Source: an uncultured Leifsonia sp.
GTDB lineage: Bacteria; Actinomycetota; Actinomycetes; Actinomycetales; Microbacteriaceae
DNA length: 64,000 bases
Direction of reading: 5' to 3'
Assembly (NCBI RefSeq): GCF_945957465.1
Contig: NZ_CAMFLC010000008.1
Span: forward strand, 1 to 64,000
Below the pieces are notes generated by a model. The model ran no database searches and had not been told where the DNA came from. It saw only the letters and a list, made by a program, of their open reading frames with translations. This document shows, one piece after another, positions 19,553-26,557 of this stretch. Numbering within the stretch: the stretch's first letter is position 1; the number at the start of each line of letters is the position of its first letter. A program made the position numbers and the translations under genes.

Positions 19553-22162
19553 ATGACCGCCGCGAACCCCGTGCCCGACAAGCCAGCACTCGAAGGCCTG
19601 GAAGCGGTCTGGGGCGACCGCTGGCAGCAGGACGGCACCTTCGCCTTCGACCGCGACGGGGCGATCGCAGCCGGCCGCGACGCCGTCTATTCGATCGACA
19701 CTCCGCCGCCCACGGCCTCCGGCTCGCTGCACATCGGTCACGTGTTCAGCTACACGCACACCGACATCGTCGCCCGCTTCCAGCGCATGCGCGGCAAGCG
19801 CGTCTTCTATCCGATGGGCTGGGACGACAACGGCCTGCCCACCGAGCGCCGCGTGCAGAACTACTACGGGGTGCGTTGCGACCCGTCGCTCCCGTACGAG
19901 CCCGACTTCGTGGCCCCCTTCGAGGGCGGCGACAACAAGAGCACCAAGGCCGCCGACCAGAAGCCGATCTCGCGCCGCAACTTCATCGAGCTCTGCGAGC
20001 GGCTGACGGCCGAGGACGAGAAGCAGTTCGAGGCGCTCTGGCGCACTCTCGGCCTCTCCGTCGACTGGTCGCAGACCTACCGGACCATCGGCCGCGAGGC
20101 CCTGCACACGTCGCAGCGCGCCTTCCTGCGCAACATCGCCCGCGGTGAGGCCTACCAGGCGCTCGCGCCGACGCTCTGGGACATCACCTTCCGCACCGCC
20201 GTCGCGCAGGCCGAACTGGAGGACCGCGAGCAGCCGAGCGCCTACCACCGGGTCGGCTTCCACGGCGCCGACGGCCCGATCTACATCGAGACCACCCGAC
20301 CGGAGCTGCTCCCCGCCTGCGTCGCCCTGGTGGCGCATCCGGACGACGAGCGCTACCAGCCGCTGTTCGGATCCACCGTGCGCACCCCGCTGTTCGACGT
20401 CGAGGTGCCCGTGGTCGCCCACCACCTGGCCCAGCCCGACAAGGGCAGCGGCATCGCGATGATCTGCACGTTCGGAGACATCACCGACGTCACCTGGTGG
20501 CGCGAGCTCGACCTCCCGAACCGCGCGATCATCGGCTTCGACGGTCGCATCCTTCCCGAGCCGCCCGCCGTGATCGAAAGCGACGCCGGGCGCGAGGCGT
20601 ACGCCCAGCTCGCCGGCAAGACCGTGTTCTCGGCGAAGCAGGCCGTGGTGGAGCTGCTCCGCGCCTCCGGCGACCTCGTCGGGGAGCCCAAGCCCATCCA
20701 GCACCCGGTCAAGTTCTTCGAGAAGGGCGACAAGCCGCTCGAGATCGTTTCGACCCGCCAGTGGTACGTCAAGAACGGCGCCAGGGACGAGCAGCTGCGC
20801 GAACGCCTCATCGAGCTGGGTCGCGGCATCGACTGGCACCCCGACTTCATGCGCGTGCGCTACGAGAACTGGGTCAACGGCCTCACCGGCGACTGGCTGA
20901 TCTCGCGCCAGCGCTTCTTCGGGGTGCCGATCCCGGTCTGGTATCCGCTCGACGCCGACGGCAACCCGGTCTTCGACCAGCCGATCCTGCCGTCGGAGGA
21001 GAGCCTCCCCGTCGACCCGTCCTCCGACCCCGCGCCCGGCTTCGCCGAGGAGCAGCGCGGCCGGGCCGGCGGCTTCATCGGCGAGCACGACGTGATGGAC
21101 ACCTGGATGACCTCCTCGCTGACCCCGCAGCTCGCCGGCGGCTGGGTGGACGACCCGGAGCTCTTCCGCACGGTCTCGCCCTTCGACCTGCGCCCGCAGG
21201 GCCAGGACATCATTCGTACCTGGCTGTTCTCGACGCTGCTCCGCTCGCAGCTGGAGGACGGCACGGCCCCCTGGACGAACGCCGCCATCTCGGGCTTCAT
21301 CGTCGACCCGGACCGCAAGAAGATGTCCAAGTCGAAGGGCAACGTCGTCACGCCCGCCGACATCCTCGAGCGCCACGGCTCCGACGCCGTGCGCTACTGG
21401 GCGGCGTCGTCGCGCCTCGGGACGGACGCGTCATTCGACCCGCAGAACCCGACCCAGATCAAGATCGGCCGCAGGCTCGCGATCAAGCTGCTCAACGCCG
21501 CCAAGTTCATCCACGGTTTCGACGCGCCCGCATCCCTCGACCTGGAGCAGGTCACCGCCCCGCTCGACCGCAGCATGCTGCAGCAGCTTTCCGTGGTCGT
21601 CGCCGACGCCACCGCGGCCCTCGACGGCTACGACCACGCGCGCGCGCTCGAGATCGCCGAGACGTTCTTCTGGACCTTCTGCGACGACTACCTGGAACTC
21701 GTGAAGGAGCGCGCATACGGCGAGCGGGACGCCGGCCAGGTGTCGGCCGTCGTCGCGCTCCGGATGGCCCTGTCGGTGTTCCTGCGCTTGTTCGCACCCG
21801 TTCTGCCGTTCGCCTCCGAAGAGGCGTGGAGCTGGTCGGAGACCGGTTCGGTGCACGTCGCCGCGTGGCCGCAGCCCGGCGAGGTCGCCGGCGACTGGCC
21901 GGACACGCGCGAGGTCCTGACCCAGGTGGGACGCGCCCTGACCGCGATCCGCGGCGCGAAGACGGCGGCCAAGGCATCCCAGCGCACCCCCGTCGACTCC
22001 GCAGTGATCAGCGGGCCTGCGGACGAGATCGCCGCGATCGCGTCGGCAGCCGCCGACCTCGCGTCGGTGGGCAGAATCGCCGAACTGCGTTTCGCATCCG
22101 CCGAAGAGCTCACGGTGACCGATATCCTCCTCACGCAGGTGCCCAGCGAGGAGGAACGATGA
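19553..22162 (+). CDS. valS: valyl-tRNA synthetase
   Basis: ValRS charges tRNA-Val and edits misactivated threonine. This 869-residue class I enzyme has HIGH at residues 60-63 within TASGSLHIGHVFSYTH and KMSKS at 590-594 within KKMSKSKGNVV. The editing-domain and anticodon-binding regions lie between and after. CGGAGAG precedes the ATG. Two acetyltransferase genes and an 88-residue protein follow, the first overlapping valS by 4 bp, so the four may form one transcript. No T-box motif is seen upstream. Confidence 0.96.
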   Translation: MTAANPVPDKPALEGLEAVWGDRWQQDGTFAFDRDGAIAAGRDAVYSIDTPPPTASGSLHIGHVFSYTHTDIVARFQRMRGKRVFYPMGWDDNGLPTERRVQNYYGVRCDPSLPYEPDFVAPFEGGDNKSTKAADQKPISRRNFIELCERLTAEDEKQFEALWRTLGLSVDWSQTYRTIGREALHTSQRAFLRNIARGEAYQALAPTLWDITFRTAVAQAELEDREQPSAYHRVGFHGADGPIYIETTRPELLPACVALVAHPDDERYQPLFGSTVRTPLFDVEVPVVAHHLAQPDKGSGIAMICTFGDITDVTWWRELDLPNRAIIGFDGRILPEPPAVIESDAGREAYAQLAGKTVFSAKQAVVELLRASGDLVGEPKPIQHPVKFFEKGDKPLEIVSTRQWYVKNGARDEQLRERLIELGRGIDWHPDFMRVRYENWVNGLTGDWLISRQRFFGVPIPVWYPLDADGNPVFDQPILPSEESLPVDPSSDPAPGFAEEQRGRAGGFIGEHDVMDTWMTSSLTPQLAGGWVDDPELFRTVSPFDLRPQGQDIIRTWLFSTLLRSQLEDGTAPWTNAAISGFIVDPDRKKMSKSKGNVVTPADILERHGSDAVRYWAASSRLGTDASFDPQNPTQIKIGRRLAIKLLNAAKFIHGFDAPASLDLEQVTAPLDRSMLQQLSVVVADATAALDGYDHARALEIAETFFWTFCDDYLELVKERAYGERDAGQVSAVVALRMALSVFLRLFAPVLPFASEEAWSWSETGSVHVAAWPQPGEVAGDWPDTREVLTQVGRALTAIRGAKTAAKASQRTPVDSAVISGPADEIAAIASAAADLASVGRIAELRFASAEELTVTDILLTQVPSEEER

Positions 22163-22605
22163 CGGCTGCAGTGCGGCGTGTGGAGGACAACGAGTTCTTC
22201 ACCTGGCTCGACCTCTACGCCGGATACGGCGAGTTCTACGAGACTCCGGTCACCGACGAGAAGGCCCTTCTCGTCTGGAGCTGGATCACCGACCCCGACA
22301 GCGGGATCGAGGCGTACTTCGCGGTCGACGAGGAGGGCACACCCATCGGGCTCGCGCACGTGCGCGAGTTCGCCCGGCCTCTGGACGGCAGTAAAGGCCT
22401 CTATCTCGACGACCTGTTCGTGATGCCCGGCGCGCGCGGTGCGGGCGCGGGCACGGCACTGCTCGAGGAGCTGCGTTCGGTCGCGAAGGGACGGGGTCTC
22501 TCGGTGGTCCGGTGGATCACAGCCAAGGACAATCAGGAGGCGCGCCGCCTCTACGACCGCGTGGCGGAGAAGACGAAGTGGGTCACCTACGACCTCGTCC
22601 CGTGA
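22159..22605 (+). CDS. GNAT family N-acetyltransferase (copy 1)
   Basis: This 148-residue single-domain GNAT starts inside the valS stop (ATGA), with GAGGAACG as ribosome site. The acetyl-CoA loop is VMPGARGAGAGTALLEEL (motif A), and the C-terminal strand carries ARRLYDRVAEKTKWVTYDL, typical of small-molecule or N-terminal acetylases. An aromatic N-terminal segment, FFTWLDLYAGYGEFY, is shared with the next gene. The substrate is unknown. Coupling to valS is a positional observation, not proof of a tRNA-related role. Confidence 0.9.
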   Translation: MTAAVRRVEDNEFFTWLDLYAGYGEFYETPVTDEKALLVWSWITDPDSGIEAYFAVDEEGTPIGLAHVREFARPLDGSKGLYLDDLFVMPGARGAGAGTALLEELRSVAKGRGLSVVRWITAKDNQEARRLYDRVAEKTKWVTYDLVP

Positions 22606-22675
22606 ACAGGTCCGCGATATGGTCGGTACACGTCCCGTGCTCCAGGCCGGGTAGAAAAGGCGAATGGAGGGACTG

Positions 22676-23146
22676 ATGTCGATCGAGATCCGACCGGTCA
22701 AGGATGGCGACTTCTTCGCCTGGCTCGATCTCTACGCGAAATACGCGGAGTTCTACAACACCGAGCTGACGGATCAGCGGGCGCTCGTGCTGTGGTCGTG
22801 GCTCACCGACGCCGATCACGAGGAGCAGGGTTTCGTCGCCGTCGACGGCGACCGCATCGTCGGGCTCGCCCACGTGCGTGAGTTCGCCCGCCCGCTGGAG
22901 GGCGACCGCGGTCTCTTCCTCGACGACCTCTACGTTCAGGAGGACGAGCGGGGCAAGGGCGTCGGTCACCGACTGATCGCCGCCGTCCGCTCACTCGCCG
23001 AGGAGCGCAAGCTCGGGGTGGTCCAGTGGATCACGGCGAACGACAACACCGACGCACAGCGCGTCTACGACTCCGTCGCCAGCAAGACCGGGTGGATCAC
23101 GTACGAGATCGATCTCGTCGCCGCACCGAGCGCGGAGACGGCCTGA
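22676..23146 (+). CDS. GNAT family N-acetyltransferase (copy 2, paralogue)
   Basis: This 156-residue GNAT is a close paralogue of the gene 70 bp upstream. It shares FFAWLDLYAKYAEFYNTELTD, AHVREFARPL, the LFLDDLYVQEDERGKGVGHRL acetyl-CoA loop and RVYDSVASKTGWITYEID. Start codon choice: the ATG at 22676 has GGAGGGA in place, while the ATG at 22664 lacks one. The pair looks like a local tandem duplication that then diverged. The stop overlaps the next gene by one base (TGATG). Confidence 0.9.
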   Translation: MSIEIRPVKDGDFFAWLDLYAKYAEFYNTELTDQRALVLWSWLTDADHEEQGFVAVDGDRIVGLAHVREFARPLEGDRGLFLDDLYVQEDERGKGVGHRLIAAVRSLAEERKLGVVQWITANDNTDAQRVYDSVASKTGWITYEIDLVAAPSAETA

Positions 23147-23412
23147 TGCAGCTGGGCACCCGCTGGGCCGTTGGCGAGACGCCGCCCGTCACGCTCCCCG
23201 AAGTGGTGACCTACGCCGTGTCGACGGTCGAGGAGGAGCTGACGGCCACCGACGTCGAGACGGCGGGATGGCGCTGGACACTGACCTGGCTGGAGGGCAA
23301 GCCTGTCGTCGAGCTCGACGACGGCACCGTCATCCGTTACAACGAGGCGGAAGACTCGGCGACGATCACCCAGCTGGTCGAGACCGAGCCGTCCGATTAC
23401 GACGAGGCCTAG
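23146..23412 (+). CDS. conserved-looking 88-residue hypothetical protein
   Basis: This small acidic protein (88 residues) begins MQLGTRWAVGETPPVTLPE. A compact beta-rich core follows (WRWTLTWLEGKPVVELDDGTVIRYN), and the tail is acidic. There are no signal peptide, membrane helix or cysteines. It overlaps the preceding acetyltransferase by one base, so it is translated with it. I do not recognise the family. Confidence 0.8.
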   Translation: MQLGTRWAVGETPPVTLPEVVTYAVSTVEEELTATDVETAGWRWTLTWLEGKPVVELDDGTVIRYNEAEDSATITQLVETEPSDYDEA

Positions 23413-23445
23413 CCTCCGTTCGCGGCGTCGGCGCGCAGCGTGTGC

Positions 23446-23631
23446 TCACCGCGGGAGCTGCGGGAGCATGCGGGCCGCGGTGTCGCGATGCTGCTCGACG
23501 GCGGCCACGAGGTCTGCGTGACGCCGGCGCCGCACGGGCTGTCGCATCCCCCACGCGGTGAGGGCGCGACCGAGCCGGAGTGCTGCGCGGTGGCTGAAGG
23601 GCCGGCGCACGGGCACGGTGATGGCGGTCAT
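23446..23631 (-). CDS. 61-residue basic protein coupled to an MFS exporter
   Basis: The frame starts with an ATG overlapping the exporter stop (ATGA), with GAAGGAAC upstream, and encodes 61 residues. It is strongly basic (MTAITVPVRRPFSHRAALRLGRALTAWG, then QPVRRRRHADLVAAVEQH), with one amphipathic Ala/Leu helix and no clear membrane span. It could be a small accessory or regulatory peptide of the transporter. The family is not recognised. The coupling and ribosome site make it likely to be real. Confidence 0.7.
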   Translation of the reverse strand: MTAITVPVRRPFSHRAALRLGRALTAWGMRQPVRRRRHADLVAAVEQHRDTAARMLPQLPR

Positions 23632-24923
23632 GATGCGGTTCCTTCCGAGATGGTCTGAGGTTCGGGGGCGGGGGCCGCAGGCGTCGGGCTCTGCCCGTAG
23701 CGGCTCGCACTGAGCAGGAGCCGCGTCGCGATCAGAGAGAGCACGACGACGATCGCGCCCCCGATCACGAACGGCAGCCTCAGGTCGATGCGTGCGACGA
23801 AGCCGCCCAGGACGGTGGCGATCGGGGTCAGCCCCCAGCCGATCGAGCGGACGATGCCCATCGCGCGGCCCAGCATCGGGCCCGGGATGACCGCTTGTCG
23901 CAGCGCTCCCCAGGGCACGTTCCAGACGGCGACACCGAAGGCGCCGATCGCGTACGCGAGAACGCCGACGACGACGTCGCCGGTCAGTCCGACACCGAGG
24001 ATGCCGATGCCGCTGATGAGGATCGCCACGTACATCACCCGGCCCCGGCCGAAGCGGGCGACGAATCCGCTGGACAGCAGAGCGCCGGCCAGCGCGCCCA
24101 CCCCGACGGCCGCCGTCACGACGCCGACGAGGGAGGCGGGAAGCGCGTAGGTCTGCAACAGGAGGAGCACGACGCTGCCCTGCGCGAACGACAGCGCCGA
24201 CGCCGTGATCGACGTGAGCACGATCATCCTGCGCAGAAACCGGTCGTCCCAGAGGAAGCGGACGACGGCCTTCATCCCGGGCCGCGGCTCGGAGGCCTGC
24301 GCGTTCGCACGGGCGCCGGCCTGGTGCGCCCGCGCCGCCGCGAGGGGGATCGTCAGGACGAGCAACGCCGAGATGAGGAACCCACCGCCGGTGAGCCACA
24401 TCGGCAGCGCGATCGCGGCCGCGAACAGGAAGCCCGCGATCGGGGTCGCGATGAAGTTCTGCACCACGATCTCGGCGGACTGCATCCGGCCGTTCGCGCG
24501 ATCGAGCTGGTCACGGGTGACCAGGCTCGGCACCACCGTCGTGGTGGCGTTGTCGAACACCGTCTCCCCCAGACCGAACAGCAGCACACAGCCGTAGAGG
24601 CTCCAGATGGTGAGGCCGCCGGTGGCGATGAGCAGAGCCACCAGCGCCGCCACGGCGAACCGGAGTCCGTTGGCGACGGCCATCGCGAAGCGTCGGTCGA
24701 CGCGGTCGAGCAGCATGCCCGCGGGGATGCCGAACAGCAGCCACGGCAGGAAGGTGATCGCCGTGAGCCCGGCGATCAGAGCCGGGTCGCGAGTGAGCGT
24801 CGTGGCGATCAGCGGAACGGCGGTGCGCCCGATGCCGTCTGCGAGGTTGCTGGCGATGGCAGCGCTCCACAGCCGGCCGAATCCGCCGCCGAGACGCGTG
24901 CGCGCGGGCTTCTCCGCGTTCAT
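23628..24923 (-). CDS. MFS transporter (EntS/DHA3-like exporter)
   Basis: This 431-residue major facilitator protein has about 12 helices. It has the SNLADGIGRTAVPLIATTLT first helix, GIPAGMLLDRVDRRFAM (the loop 2-3 A-motif) and FDNATTTVVPSLVTRDQLDRANGRMQ, which together resemble the EntS/macrolide-type DHA3 exporters. Substrates in that group are siderophores or drugs; the one here is unknown. The ATG overlaps the stop of the upstream ArsR-type regulator by 4 bp, so regulator and exporter are co-translated. It is followed by a 61-residue basic protein. Confidence 0.9.
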   Translation of the reverse strand: MNAEKPARTRLGGGFGRLWSAAIASNLADGIGRTAVPLIATTLTRDPALIAGLTAITFLPWLLFGIPAGMLLDRVDRRFAMAVANGLRFAVAALVALLIATGGLTIWSLYGCVLLFGLGETVFDNATTTVVPSLVTRDQLDRANGRMQSAEIVVQNFIATPIAGFLFAAAIALPMWLTGGGFLISALLVLTIPLAAARAHQAGARANAQASEPRPGMKAVVRFLWDDRFLRRMIVLTSITASALSFAQGSVVLLLLQTYALPASLVGVVTAAVGVGALAGALLSSGFVARFGRGRVMYVAILISGIGILGVGLTGDVVVGVLAYAIGAFGVAVWNVPWGALRQAVIPGPMLGRAMGIVRSIGWGLTPIATVLGGFVARIDLRLPFVIGGAIVVVLSLIATRLLLSASRYGQSPTPAAPAPEPQTISEGTAS

Positions 24924-25561
24924 CGGTCTTCCTGCTCGACGAGCGGGAAGGCGTTGAACTGGACCTGGACGCGCTTGCGATCGTCGGAGGCCTCGGCCTT
25001 CCACTTCTCCTTGAGGCGGTTGACCATCCGGTAGTACTCGGTGGAGAGCTCGCCGAGCTGTTCGCGCGTCACCTCCAGGTGAGTGGTCGACAGGGCCGCA
25101 GCCTCCATCCACTCCATGCCGAAGGTGTCGAGCCCGCGGCGCAGGAACGTCTTCAGTCGACGCTCGTTGTTCTGCTGCCAATTGAGCGAGATCTGCTCGG
25201 TGATCTCACGGCCTGCTGGTGTCTCCAGCGTCTCCGCTCCCCCGATGCTGACTCCGCCCGGCGCCATCCGCCACCAGCGCTCGCGTCCGCTCCCCCGCTC
25301 CTCGTCTTCGACGACGATGTCGTGTTTGGCCAGCTGACGCAGGTGGTAGCTGGTGGATCCGCTCGACTCCCCCAGCCGTTCGGCGAGCATCGAGGCGGTG
25401 GCCGGCCCGAAGTCGGAGAGCTCGTTCATGATCTCGACACGAAGCGGGTGCGCGAGCGCCCGCAGGGCCGGCATGCCGATCGACTCGAAATGCGGCTCGT
25501 ACTCGTCGGCCGGCGTAGCGGGGGTCGATGCGGCGGATTCGGGCGCGTCTGCGTTGGACAT
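24920..25561 (-). CDS. ArsR-type winged-helix transcriptional regulator
   Basis: This 213-residue regulator has a winged helix-turn-helix at about residues 30-105 (MPALRALAHPLRVEIMNEL, then ATASMLAERLGESSGSTSYHLRQLAKHDIV). A helical C-terminal half of about 100 residues follows (HLEVTREQLGELSTEYYRMVNRLKEKW). No CxC metal site is present, so it is probably not an arsenic or metal sensor. It lies first in an operon with an MFS exporter. A -10 box 6 nt before the ATG suggests leaderless translation, and five CTTTGCAA sites cover the -35 region, the obvious candidate operator for autoregulation. Confidence 0.9.
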   Translation of the reverse strand: MSNADAPESAASTPATPADEYEPHFESIGMPALRALAHPLRVEIMNELSDFGPATASMLAERLGESSGSTSYHLRQLAKHDIVVEDEERGSGRERWWRMAPGGVSIGGAETLETPAGREITEQISLNWQQNNERRLKTFLRRGLDTFGMEWMEAAALSTTHLEVTREQLGELSTEYYRMVNRLKEKWKAEASDDRKRVQVQFNAFPLVEQEDR

Positions 25562-25567
25562 GACTCG

Positions 25568-25573
25568 ATGCTA
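25568..25573 (-). promoter_or_regulatory. -10 box TAGCAT of the arsR-exporter operon
   Basis: TAGCAT (minus) ends 6 nt before the arsR ATG. A TTGCAA hexamer at 25591-25596, exactly 17 bp further upstream, serves as the -35 and is itself the core of the first repeat unit. There is no Shine-Dalgarno. Confidence 0.6.
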
Positions 25574-25576
25574 GCG

Positions 25577-25652
25577 ATGCAAAGGTTTCTTTGCAACTAC
25601 TTCTTTGCAACACAGTCTTTGCAATCGTCCCTTTGCAATGAAGTCTTTGCAA
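25577..25652. repeat. five CTTTGCAA sites at exact 14-bp spacing (operator-like array)
   Basis: CTTTGCAA occurs at 25589, 25603, 25617, 25631 and 25645, each exactly 14 bp apart; the 6-bp spacers differ. Each copy holds the perfect palindrome TTGCAA. An oppositely oriented TGCAAAG lies at 25578-25584. The block is AT-rich in a GC-rich genome, is intergenic between arsR and a methyltransferase gene, and covers the arsR -35. It is best explained as a multi-site operator for the ArsR-type regulator. Confidence 0.85.
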
Positions 25653-25674
25653 CGGACTCCCGCGACCGCCCGCT

Positions 25675-26481
25675 CTACACGCGCGCGATGACCTCCCCGT
25701 GCGGCATGGCGTACCAGCCCGACGGGTCGCGGGACCACTCCAGCCACGCCTCCGAGATGAGTGACAACAGGCCCTCGTCGGCCAGGCCGGCTTCGAGCGC
25801 ATGGGAACCCCAGTCCGAGCTCGTCACCCGCTCGCTCCAGAGTCCGCCCCACCACGACCGCTCCTCGTCGGAGGCGAAGCACCACACCGAGGCGGAGCTC
25901 GTCACGTCGGTGAAGCCGGCCTCGAGCGCCCACGACCGCAGCATGCGACCGGCGAAAGGCTCGCCGCCGTTGCCGCTCTGGACCGCCTGCATGATGCGCA
26001 TCCACTCGTCGAGGCCGGGAAGCACTGGCGCCCAGATCGTGCCGCCCCAGTCCACGTCTCGCGCCACGACCATCCCTCCGGGGCGGGTCACGCGCCCGAA
26101 CTCGCGCAGAACGGCCACCGGGTCGGAGACGTGCTGGAGCATCTGGTGCGCGTGGACGACATCGAACGTCCCGCGCGGATAGTCGAGTGCGTATGCATCC
26201 CCCTCGGCGAAGGTCACGTTCGCTGCTCCGCGCCGCTGAGCGGCCTCGCGCGCGTGCGCCACGATCCCCGCACTGCGATCCACGCCGACGACGGGTCCGG
26301 GTGCGACACGCTCCGCGATGTCGAACGTCAGCGTCCCCGGCCCGCTCCCGACATCGAGCACCCTCATCCCCGGGCGCAGGAGATCGGCGAAGTACGCTCC
26401 GGAATTGCCCAGATCCCGCCATTCGTGCGACCGGAGGACGCTCTCGTGATGACCGTGCATGTAGCGCTCGTCGACCTTCAT
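25675..26481 (-). CDS. class I SAM-dependent methyltransferase
   Basis: This 268-residue enzyme has the Rossmann methyltransferase motifs: motif I VLDVGSGPGTLTFDIA (about 42-57), motif II VVGVDRSAGIVAHAR, the acidic GDAYALDYP, and the motif IV/post region VVHAHQMLQHVSDPVAVLREFGRVTRPGG. That resembles UbiE/COQ5-like small-molecule methylases. The C-terminal part (WWGGLWSERV) is typical of actinobacterial relatives of unknown substrate. It has a leaderless-type start and is divergent from the M3 peptidase gene. It lies upstream of the arsR operon on the same strand, but the operator array separates them. Confidence 0.9.
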   Translation of the reverse strand: MKVDERYMHGHHESVLRSHEWRDLGNSGAYFADLLRPGMRVLDVGSGPGTLTFDIAERVAPGPVVGVDRSAGIVAHAREAAQRRGAANVTFAEGDAYALDYPRGTFDVVHAHQMLQHVSDPVAVLREFGRVTRPGGMVVARDVDWGGTIWAPVLPGLDEWMRIMQAVQSGNGGEPFAGRMLRSWALEAGFTDVTSSASVWCFASDEERSWWGGLWSERVTSSDWGSHALEAGLADEGLLSLISEAWLEWSRDPSGWYAMPHGEVIARV

Positions 26482-26487
26482 GGACTC

Positions 26488-26493
26488 ATCCTA
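26488..26493 (-). promoter_or_regulatory. -10 box TAGGAT for leaderless methyltransferase gene
   Basis: TAGGAT on the minus strand lies 6 bases before the ATG at 26481. No Shine-Dalgarno is present. Confidence 0.5.
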
Positions 26494-26545
26494 GGCAGCG
26501 GCGCGGAGGCGTCCCGGAGTATGACGCGTGAACAGTCGGCGGCTC

Positions 26546-26551
26546 TAGGCT
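26546..26551 (+). promoter_or_regulatory. -10 box TAGGCT for leaderless M3 peptidase gene
   Basis: TAGGCT lies 6 bases before the ATG at 26558. No Shine-Dalgarno is present. It is back-to-back with the methyltransferase promoter, the two -10 boxes being about 50 bp apart. Confidence 0.5.
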
Positions 26552-26557
26552 GGTCGC

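Noticed and set aside
19469..21376. 635-codon minus-strand frame opposite valS
   Set aside because: Shadow of ValRS. No ribosome site and no recognisable domain.
25577..25652. Regular repeat array considered as a CRISPR or plasmid iteron origin
   Set aside because: Units of 8 bp with 6-bp spacers are far too short for CRISPR, and no Rep or partition gene is nearby. Placement over the arsR promoter favours an operator.
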